This document shows positions 57,953 to 64,000 of a stretch of DNA of 64,000 nt, piece after piece; position 1 is the first letter of the stretch; each line of letters opens with the position of its first letter. The position numbers were made by a program, and so were the translations under genes. Origin of the DNA: Enterovibrio norvegicus FF-33 (GTDB lineage: Bacteria; Pseudomonadota; Gammaproteobacteria; Enterobacterales; Vibrionaceae). The notes beneath the pieces are model-generated. The model was not told the origin of the DNA. It did no database searches and saw nothing but the letters and a program-made list of their open reading frames with translations. The DNA lies in contig NZ_AJYD02000038.1 of the NCBI RefSeq assembly GCF_000286835.2, positions 2,836,284-2,900,283 of the forward strand, given 5' to 3'.

Positions 57953-58576
57953 TTAATCGCGCTTATTTAATATCGAATCAACTATGCCATAGTCTACCGC
58001 ATCTTGCGAAGCCATGAAGTTGTCACGATCGGTATCACGCTCGATCACTTCCAGCGGCTGACCAGTGTGCTCAGCAAGCAAGCTATTTAGCTTGTTCTTG
58101 ATGGTCAGAATTTCTTGCGCATGGATTTGGATGTCCGACGCTTGGCCTTGGAAGCCGCCCAGCGGTTGGTGGATCATCACACGTGAGTTTGGCAGACAGT
58201 AACGCTTACCTTTCGCACCACCAGCCAGTAGAAATGCGCCCATCGAACACGCTTGGCCCATACATACCGTGCTCACGTTAGGTTTAATGTACTGCATCGT
58301 GTCATAAATAGACATACCCGCGGTAACTGAACCACCTGGAGAGTTGATGTAAAGGAAGATATCTTTTTCTGGGTTTTCTGATTCGAGAAACAGCAACTGC
58401 GCAACAACGAGATTCGCCATGTGATCTTCAACCTGACCGGTCAAAAAGATCACGCGCTCTTTCAGCAGGCGTGAGTAGATGTCGTAAGAACGTTCACCGC
58501 GGGAGGTTTGCTCAACCACCATTGGCACTAGCGCATCAATAATAGAAGGCATTCCGTTTTTTTCTTGAAAGCTCAT
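57953..58576 (-). CDS. clpP: ATP-dependent Clp protease proteolytic subunit
   Basis: Tetradecameric serine peptidase partner of ClpX/ClpA. 207 residues, the E. coli length. Catalytic triad Ser111 (GQACSMGAF), His136 (MIHQPLGG) and Asp185 (DTDRDNF) at E. coli numbering. A propeptide of about 14 residues is expected to be removed. ATG 58576, with a TTAGGGAAA ribosome site. Second gene of tig-clpP-clpX. Confidence 0.98.
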   Translation of the reverse strand: MSFQEKNGMPSIIDALVPMVVEQTSRGERSYDIYSRLLKERVIFLTGQVEDHMANLVVAQLLFLESENPEKDIFLYINSPGGSVTAGMSIYDTMQYIKPNVSTVCMGQACSMGAFLLAGGAKGKRYCLPNSRVMIHQPLGGFQGQASDIQIHAQEILTIKNKLNSLLAEHTGQPLEVIERDTDRDNFMASQDAVDYGIVDSILNKRD

Positions 58577-58683
58577 AGTGTTATTTCCCTAAAATAAATG
58601 GCCCGGATGAATATACTTCATTCGGACCATTGTTATCAGAAGAGTGAATTCTAAGTCAAATGTCCACTCTACAATTCTAGCAC

Positions 58684-59985
58684 TTATGCTTGAACTGGGT
58701 TCATCAGCTCAGAGAAGCTTTGTGCTTTTTCAGAAACTTGTGCTTTAGCTAACAGAGCGTCGATAGCTTGTTCTTCAAGAGCAACATTACGCATGTTCTC
58801 CATTAGACGCTGATCTTTCGCGTAGTAAGAAACCACTTCTGATGGATCTTCGTAAGCAGAAGCCATTTCTTCAATCAGTGCTTTCACACGATCTTCGTCA
58901 GCTTTCAGCTCTTCAGCTTTAATCACTTCACCAAGTAGCAGGCCAACAACAACGCGACGTTTCGCTTGTTCTTCGAACAGCTCACGTGGAAGTTCAGGTG
59001 CGTTTTCCATGTTGCCACCGAAACGCTGAACCGCTTGTTGACGCAGAACATTCACTTCTTGGTCGATCAAAGCAGAAGGAACGTCGATGTCGTTTTTCTC
59101 AACCAGACCGTCGATCACTTGCTCTTTGATGCGGTTTTTCACAGCTTGCTTCAGTTCGCGTTCCATGTTTTTACGCACTTCTGCTTTCAGGCCGTCAACG
59201 CTACCGTCTTCAACGCCGAAACGCGCAACAAACTCTGCCGTCAATTCTGGCAGTTCTTGTGCTTCAACTTTGTGCAGTGTGATGTCGAACTTCGCTGCTT
59301 TACCTTTCAAGTTTTCAGCGTGGTAATCTTCTGGGAAGCTCACTTCAATCGTGAATTCTTCGCCTGCTTTCTTACCAACAACGCCGTCTTCGAAACCTGG
59401 AATCATACGGTTTTGACCCATAGCCAGCGCGAAGCCTTCAGCTTTACCGCCTTCGAACTCTTCGCCATCGATAGAACCGATGAAGTCGATAGTGACACGG
59501 CTATCAGCTTGTGCTGGTGCATCAACGTCTGCCCAACCCGCTTGTTGCTTACGCAGGGTCTCGATCATTTCAGCAACGTCGTCTTCGTTAACGTCAGCTT
59601 GTGGCTTAACCACTTCAACTTTGTCCAGATCTTTCAGTGCGATTTCTGGGTAAACTTCAAAAGACGCTTTGAATACCAGATCTTTACCTTCTTCAACATC
59701 AACTGGAGTGAAAGTCGGTGCGCCTGCTGGGGTGATTTTTTCTTTGATGATAGCTTCGATGAAATGACGCTGCATCACTTCACCCATCACGTCGTTACGT
59801 ACTGCTGAGCCGTACATACGAGAAACCATTTTCAAAGGCACTTTGCCTTTGCGGAAACCATCGAAACGACGATTTTTAGCAATGTTGCGTAGTTCAGCAG
59901 TCACTGCATCTTCGATGTTTGCTGCTGGAACAGTAATATTCAGGTGGCGCTGCAGGCCTTCTGTGGTTTCAACGGTAACTTGCAT
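58684..59985 (-). CDS. tig: Trigger factor
   Basis: Ribosome-bound chaperone and prolyl isomerase for nascent chains. 433 residues (E. coli 432). The ribosome-docking motif [10 protein letters not shown] is in the N-terminal domain (about 42-53); an FKBP-type PPIase domain (about 155-240, [21 protein letters not shown]) is followed by the helical arms. It heads the tig-clpP-clpX block, with a structured leader and a promoter about 180 nt upstream. It is the last core gene before the accessory region. Confidence 0.98.
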   Translation of the reverse strand: MQVTVETTEGLQRHLNITVPAANIEDAVTAELRNIAKNRRFDGFRKGKVPLKMVSRMYGSAVRNDVMGEVMQRHFIEAIIKEKITPAGAPTFTPVDVEEGKDLVFKASFEVYPEIALKDLDKVEVVKPQADVNEDDVAEMIETLRKQQAGWADVDAPAQADSRVTIDFIGSIDGEEFEGGKAEGFALAMGQNRMIPGFEDGVVGKKAGEEFTIEVSFPEDYHAENLKGKAAKFDITLHKVEAQELPELTAEFVARFGVEDGSVDGLKAEVRKNMERELKQAVKNRIKEQVIDGLVEKNDIDVPSALIDQEVNVLRQQAVQRFGGNMENAPELPRELFEEQAKRRVVVGLLLGEVIKAEELKADEDRVKALIEEMASAYEDPSEVVSYYAKDQRLMENMRNVALEEQAIDALLAKAQVSEKAQSFSELMNPVQA

Positions 59986-60030
59986 TGTATATTTAACCTC
60001 AAAACTTACTCAGATTAGCTGAGTGATGTT

Positions 60031-60147
60031 GCCCGGCTCCAGCCGGTAGCATCCTTTCGTGCTACAGCGATTCGATCGCCATAGCGCCTGTGAATTTGCG
60101 TACAAAGCGATAAAACGCTTGTATCAAATAACCTCAAAATACGAGGT
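60031..60147 (-). other. Structured 5' leader of tig
   Basis: Three hairpins on the minus strand: ACCTC-aaaatac-GAGGT (60131-60147), GTAGCA/TGCTAC (60046-60065) and CCGGCT-cc-AGCCGG (60033-60046); the last two overlap by one base. They lie between the predicted promoter and the tig ribosome site. Purpose unknown. Confidence 0.5.
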
Positions 60148-60166
60148 GTGGTTTTTTAGACGCGCC

Positions 60167-60195
60167 ATTATAGCGACACTGCCCTGCCGAGTCGA
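60167..60195 (-). promoter_or_regulatory. Candidate tig promoter
   Basis: Perfect TATAAT at 60172-60167 on the minus strand with TCGACT 17 nt upstream (60195-60190, 4 of 6 matches to TTGACA). It predicts a leader of about 175 nt. Confidence 0.55.
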
Positions 60196-60412
60196 GACAG
60201 GCTGGGTCCATCGTCGTGTTTCTGTGAGATTGGGGCGTGAAAATGGAATTCAAGGGGTATAACGAAGGTTTTTAGGGTATTAAGGCATAGATCTTAGATA
60301 ATAGGGGCCTAGGTTTTAGGATCTACTCTTCCCTGAAAAAATTCTATTCGGGAACAAGGAGTTTGACTGTTTAAGAGAGTGAAGCGAACAAAGGAACTCG
60401 GGGGAAGGAAAT

Positions 60413-60440
60413 TGGTACGCCCTACAGGATTCGATCCCTT
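60413..60440 (-). other. tRNA 3'-end-like fragment (possible attachment site)
   Basis: On the minus strand the 28 nt contain ATCGAATCCTGT then AGGGCGTACCA, resembling the T-loop and acceptor end of tRNA-Arg with CCA. The adjacent bases do not form D- or normal anticodon arms, so it is not a working tRNA. It sits where core genes give way to accessory DNA. Confidence 0.4.
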
Positions 60441-60543
60441 ATAGGGTATAAATCCTATCTCCACAAGGTAGGTGAGTAGGTAATGTCGCCGTCTCACATT
60501 AATATTTCTCAATCGGCGTAACTTAACAGAACACAGAGAGGAC

Positions 60544-60562
60544 AAGGGCTCTTGCCCTTTTT
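60544..60562 (+). terminator. Intrinsic terminator without an assigned gene
   Basis: AAGGGC-tctt-GCCCTT then TTT on the plus strand. No coding gene ends just before it, so it may close an untranslated RNA or be a relic. Confidence 0.65.
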
Positions 60563-61099
60563 GTATGCGCTCAACAAAAGAAATACAGATCTATCCGTCA
60601 ACCCATCCGCGATAATTTATAGATGCACTTGAGTGCAAACGTAAATATCTCGGCCAGTGCAACCTAGTGCAAGCATGCGAACCTGCCAGAAGTAAAACAG
60701 CCCAACGGATCCCTCTTTATAGCCAGCCGTTCGCGGTATTCCTGTCAACTAGATACAAAAGACGGACCCAAAATACTACCAAGTTTATAGTGTCCTATTG
60801 CCCCCCGACCACCATTCCAAGCTCTGCTAGAAAGTTTGACACTATCATGTCTATAAGTATTTATACAATTAGCTAAATCGTCGTCGACTACTTGACTGCC
60901 TTCAACTTGAACACACCTAATTAGACTCACCTCTACACATCGTGGTTAGCTCACAAGTGAACAGAAACATGTCAGTAATTTCTCTAAATTAGTAAATCAT
61001 GAATTATTTCAAGTATGGCGAAGTTGCTTTGTACAAAGTTCATACTGATAGTGTATTAAGATACAATCCTACTAGCTTAAAGTAGTGTAGCCTCCTCTT
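60563..61099. other. AT-rich gap before the defence module
   Basis: About 540 nt without a credible gene. Short frames here lack ribosome sites and family features. CTTTGTACAAAG at about 61029-61040 is a 12-bp palindrome. Base composition is clearly more AT-rich than the core to the left. Confidence 0.5.
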
Positions 61100-61129
61100 T
61101 AAGAAGCTAAGTACTTCTTAATTTTTTTG
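61100..61129 (+). terminator. Intrinsic terminator 36 nt upstream of ptuA
   Basis: TTAAGAAG-ctaagta-CTTCTTAA followed by seven T. It would insulate the ptuAB module from upstream transcription or attenuate its leader; the ptuA ATG is at 61166. Confidence 0.85.
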
Positions 61130-61165
61130 GTATAGAATCGAGTTAGTATCTTTTGAGGTAATATT

Positions 61166-62418
61166 ATGTCTGGCTATCTGACTAAAATTAAAACTAAAAT
61201 CCCTTATTCAAATAAGGAAGTAGACATCAATGTCAATGGAAAAACACTGATTTTAACTGGCGGAAATGGTTGCGGCAAGACTCAACTACTCAACTACTCA
61301 ACTATCTTTACGAAAAATTAAATCAATATATAGTCAAGAAAGAGAACACTAGTTTAGAGCAACTAGAACGAGATAAGGCAAATTACGAGCAGGCTCTGGA
61401 GCGTGATGGGCCCGCAAACAAGTCTTATGACTCTTGGGCTCAACAGTTACAAAATACTGTTCAGAAAATAAAAGAAGCCAAGCAACCACCAATAATTTTA
61501 TCTGATCTGGAGGGGTTTGTTTTAAAGCACAAAGATTTTCAAGCGCTCCTTCTTTCTTTCGAAGCGGGAAGAAAGTCAGATATTTTGAAACCATCATCAG
61601 TTACATCAATGAGTAGCCTTAAGGAAAAAGACCGAAATTCTGTAACAAGGCCACACAATAAACAGACTGCCTCATCCCTCTTTGAAGAGTTCCTCGTCAC
61701 AAGTATTGCCAATCAAGCTTTTTCTGAATCCAAGAAAATCAACAATGACCCAGTAGAAGCGGATCGCATTGATAAATGGTTTAAGAAGCTAGAGGCGGAT
61801 TTACAGAACCTCTTTGAAGATGAAGAGCTTAGATTAGTTTTCCAATCGGACTCATTTTCTTTTGAGATTCATCAGCCACACAAAGACCCCTACACCTTTC
61901 AAAGCTTGTCATCTGGATTCTCTTCAATCATGGCAGTGTATGCTGATTTAATTACTAAGGTGTCATTACGTTTAATAGACCCAGATGACATAACAGGAAT
62001 CATTTTAATTGACGAGATTGACGCACACCTTCATGTATCATTACAGAAAAAAATTCTAGCTTTCCTTAAAAACGCATTCCCGAAAGTGCAGTTTATTGTG
62101 ACTACACATTCACCGTTTGTAGTTTCATCTGTAGATGATGCCGTAATTTACGACCTATCAAAACTAGAGCAAGTCGAAGATCTATCTATGTATTCTTATG
62201 AATCTGTTTTAGAAGGCTTGTTTGGCGTACTTCCAATTTCTAACTTACTTCAACAAAACATCGAAGCACTAGCTAAGTTGTTAGAAAAAAATCCTATTAA
62301 CCTTGATGACGTTCAATCACTTTTAGATAAGCTCCCGCAAGATGAAGATTCACTGGATTCTGAATCACTCTACTTTGTTAATTCAGCAAAACTAGCTATC
62401 AACAAAGCAAAGAGGTAG
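61166..62418 (+). pseudogene. PtuA-like AAA ATPase, frame broken by an 8-bp repeat (Septu defence)
   Basis: ATPase of a Septu-type (PtuAB) anti-phage pair. ATG 61166 with GAGGT upstream starts a frame encoding the Walker A GGNGCGKT (residues 32-39), which then hits TAA at 61319-61321 after 51 codons. The rest of the protein is intact in another frame to 62418, with an ABC-like signature (SSGFSSIMAVYADL), Walker B LIDEID and THSPFVVSS. The shift falls in three tandem copies of CTCAACTA (61281-61304). With two copies the frame is continuous, giving 414 residues with the P-loop reading GKTQLLNYLYEKL and Walker B at Asp280-Glu281. As written, no product with both Walker motifs can be made. Fixed mutation, phase variation or sequence error are all possible. 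Confidence 0.85.
61280..61304 (+). repeat. Three tandem copies of CTCAACTA inside ptuA
   Basis: Perfect 8-bp units at 61281-61288, 61289-61296 and 61297-61304 (plus one extra A before). Because 8 is not a multiple of 3, gain or loss of a unit shifts the frame: 2 or 5 copies open, 3 or 4 closed. Confidence 0.97.
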
Positions 62419-62422
62419 TAGT

Positions 62423-63091
62423 ATGTTCAATGTGGTAAAAAATGTACCAACTCCTGCTTCGCTAGCTGGTAAACGAAAGTACGACTCAGAAGATGTATGG
62501 AATGCGCTAAACATAGTATTCCACAAAAAATGCTATATCTGTGAAACTTGTGAGCCTCAAGACATAAATGTTGAACACTTCATACCACATGAGGGTGACG
62601 AAGATTTAAAGTTCGATTGGAATAACTTGTACTTCTCATGTGGGCGTTGTAACAACATAAAGCTTGCTAAATATGATGAGCTACTCGACTGCTGTGATCC
62701 AGGCACTGATGTTGTTCGCGCTGTTAAACATTTACCACCATCGACTCCATACGCAAAACGGCTTCAAATTGAAGCTCAACATGATGATGATAAAACTAAT
62801 TTAACAGCTGAACTCTTGGACAAAGTTTTTAACAGTGAACACACACCTAACAAAGCGGTTTCAGCTTCGTTCCTAAGAAGGAGAGTGTTTGATCAATACA
62901 ACCTGCTCTTAAAACAATTAAGCAATTACTATGACCCTGTTGCTTTGCCAGAAGAAAAAGCTAGTGCTGTTGAGCGCATAAAGCTACTTCTCAAAGCTAC
63001 TTCACCATACAGTGCATTTATAAGTTGGTGCATCATGGAAGATGAGGAATTAGGACCTGTATTGCATGACTTTATTGGTATGGCTGAGTAG
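62423..63091 (+). CDS. PtuB-like HNH endonuclease (Septu defence)
   Basis: 222-residue HNH nuclease, the effector of the Septu pair and also related to the TIGR02646/retron Ec78 HNH effector. Zinc ligands Cys37-Cys40 and Cys73-Cys76 frame the HNH core NVEHFIPHE (Glu51-His52) and DWNNLYFSCGRCNNIK. The remainder is helical. ATG 62423 lies 4 nt after the ptuA stop with AGAGG in the end of ptuA, so expression is coupled to ptuA transcription. Without PtuA it would be unregulated or inactive, depending on the unknown mechanism. No reverse transcriptase is nearby, so this is not a retron. Confidence 0.87.
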   Translation: MFNVVKNVPTPASLAGKRKYDSEDVWNALNIVFHKKCYICETCEPQDINVEHFIPHEGDEDLKFDWNNLYFSCGRCNNIKLAKYDELLDCCDPGTDVVRAVKHLPPSTPYAKRLQIEAQHDDDKTNLTAELLDKVFNSEHTPNKAVSASFLRRRVFDQYNLLLKQLSNYYDPVALPEEKASAVERIKLLLKATSPYSAFISWCIMEDEELGPVLHDFIGMAE

Positions 63092-63436
63092 TATTTTCAT
63101 ACATAGTACTATTAGAAAAGGTAAGGAAAATAGCTACCCTAAGTTACTTTGCCAACCTTGTTATAACTTGTTTTGGGGCATAAACGTGCCAGAACCGATC
63201 GGTTTATCACGGGTTTGGACATAAACGTGCCAGAACAGATCTGCCGGACACGCTTATGGACATTTATGAGTTAGGAATTGCGTTTCCGACAGCACAGTTC
63301 GGATAAATTCAGGTAGGGGAAAACGGAGTAGACGACTTTGTTGTTCGAGAGCATTGGCTGCTAATGCAGCCAAAAGAATGCTATTGCCTATTGACCGGAG
63401 AAGGGCTCATATGTGTTAAGTACCTTTACTACAATG
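63092..63436. other. Gap after ptuB with paired repeats
   Basis: 345 nt without a gene. It holds the 17-bp repeat pair with GATC palindromes (63179-63258) and a hairpin TTGGCTGC-taat-GCAGCCAA at 63354-63373 with no T-run. Confidence 0.6.
63179..63258. repeat. Paired 17-bp repeats followed by GATC palindromes
   Basis: CATAAACGTGCCAGAAC at 63179-63195 and 63220-63236 (41 bp apart). Each runs into a GATC-centred palindrome: AACCGATCGGTT (63193-63204) and CAGATCTG (63236-63243). A degenerate inverted copy, GGACACGCTTATG, is at 63246-63258. Confidence 0.85.
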
Positions 63437-64000
63437 TTAAATAGTTGGCACTGACGGCATTGATTGAAAGCGAATAGCTCCCATTGCCCATTTGTTACCC
63501 GAAATTGCATACTGATGTAAATTTTCCGGTGAAGAAATTATGAAGCCTGAGATTTTCTTCTTTGCTGCTTTCGATGAATACCTTTTTTGGCACATATCTA
63601 CAAAGCTACTGATATGCTCGGCTATGTCATCTGGAAACCTAAACTCTACATTTTCGTCGTAACGAATTTGGTCTCTATATTGTAGACTCTTTGGCAATGA
63701 ACCTTTTCGCTCCCAAGCAATCATTGGCATTGGGACTCTTGGTACTTTCGAGCTTTTAGGTAGATAAGAAACATTTGGATCCAGTAACACATCGTTGACT
63801 TCCACCCAATAATGACTTGGTTGATCACGATTGGAACCAGCAAAGCCCTCTAAGGAAGCTTGACGCCCATCGATTGACATTGTGAATGCGCCAACATTAC
63901 CCCCAACAATAATGGAACTAACACCTTCTTTTTTCAGTATCGAATATATTGCGCAAGCCGTATAAAGACACCGAGAATCATAATCTGTTGGAAACGTTTT
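63437..64000 (-). CDS. Putative Cys-His-Asp hydrolase (transglutaminase-like fold), partial at right edge
   Basis: The last 187 codons of a gene whose start is beyond the window. The frame is open from base 64000; an ATG at 63880 is internal. Visible order: DSRCLYTACAIYSILKKEGV with a buried Cys, then SHYWVEVNDVLLDPNV, i.e. His and Asp in the pattern of transglutaminase-like or NAT-type cysteine hydrolases. The C-terminal half (DMCQKRYSSKAAKKK) is unrecognised. The low GC content matches the ptuAB region. It converges with ptuAB; whether it belongs to a defence island is inference. Confidence 0.55.
   Translation of the reverse strand, partial: KTFPTDYDSRCLYTACAIYSILKKEGVSSIIVGGNVGAFTMSIDGRQASLEGFAGSNRDQPSHYWVEVNDVLLDPNVSYLPKSSKVPRVPMPMIAWERKGSLPKSLQYRDQIRYDENVEFRFPDDIAEHISSFVDMCQKRYSSKAAKKKISGFIISSPENLHQYAISGNKWAMGAIRFQSMPSVPTI

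Noticed and set aside
58966-59808. 280-residue ORF on the plus strand
   Set aside because: Lies wholly antisense to tig; odd composition (rich in Phe, Cys and His) typical of a codon-bias shadow.
60413-60490. A complete tRNA gene on the minus strand
   Set aside because: Only the 3' end resembles a tRNA. The T-stem has mismatches, the anticodon loop would have 8 nt, and no matching 5' acceptor strand or D-arm is present.
60309-60545. 78-residue minus-strand ORF
   Set aside because: No ribosome site or family match; it runs across the tRNA-like fragment and its composition looks like translated non-coding DNA.
61025-61045. Lambda-like attachment core
   Set aside because: CTTTGTACAAAG is a short palindrome only; no integrase or arm-type sites are visible.
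60563-63091. Retron Ec78-like system
   Set aside because: PtuAB genes occur in that retron, but there is no reverse transcriptase frame upstream or downstream within the window.

Overview
The window looks like the chromosome of a marine member of the Vibrionaceae. This is inferred from divergent htpG and toxRS genes, a NagC-controlled chitin-sugar locus, a rhombosortase gene, a ToxR-era type general porin, and the gammaproteobacterial block tig-clpP-clpX-lon-hupB-ppiD. Gene order is shared in part with E. coli (apt-ybaN-priC-ybaM, gsk near a YbaL-like antiporter, menFDHBCE, alaA near yfbR). The genus cannot be fixed from the sequence alone; Vibrio, Photobacterium, Grimontia or Enterovibrio would all fit.

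1-6.9 kb is a chitin/GlcNAc locus: a chitobiase lipoprotein (cut by the left edge) and the PTS transporter nagE on the minus strand, divergent from nagB-nagA-nagC. The shared control region holds a CRP-like site and two NagC-like operators about 94 bp apart. 7-18.4 kb holds a CPA2 antiporter, asnB, gsk, hemH, adk, htpG, then toxRS and a small secreted protein. 18.4-25.4 kb carries recR, ybaB, dnaX (with a complete programmed -1 frameshift site), apt, ybaN with an unlisted 39-codon gene just upstream of it, a DksA-like zinc protein, a DUF2057 protein and a porin.

25.9-36 kb has dinG, a TauE/SafE-type permease, priC, a histone-deacetylase-like hydrolase, ybaM, an alanine/glycine symporter behind a strongly structured leader, an MFS protein, and Tim44-like and TM2 membrane proteins. 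36-46 kb has a TetR regulator paired with an LplT-PlsC fusion, then a tightly overlapping menaquinone operon menFDHBCE. 46-53 kb holds alaA, rhombosortase, a DTW-domain tRNA modification enzyme, a dGTPase-like protein, yfbR, a ComEA-like protein and ppiD. Around 47.3-48.8 kb are repeats of a 7-bp TAGGACC/GGTCCTA motif. 53-60 kb is the protein quality-control block hupB, lon, clpX, clpP, tig.

From about 60.3 kb the character changes to AT-rich accessory DNA. A 28-nt tRNA 3'-end-like fragment lies near the boundary, followed by a two-gene Septu (PtuA ATPase/PtuB HNH) type anti-phage module. Its ptuA reading frame is broken right after the Walker A motif by three tandem copies of an 8-bp repeat; two copies would restore a 414-residue protein. 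This is the most notable find: a defence ATPase that is either freshly inactivated or switchable by repeat slippage. Beyond it lie paired repeats with GATC-centred palindromes and the end of a gene for a Cys-His-Asp (transglutaminase-like) hydrolase that runs off the right edge.
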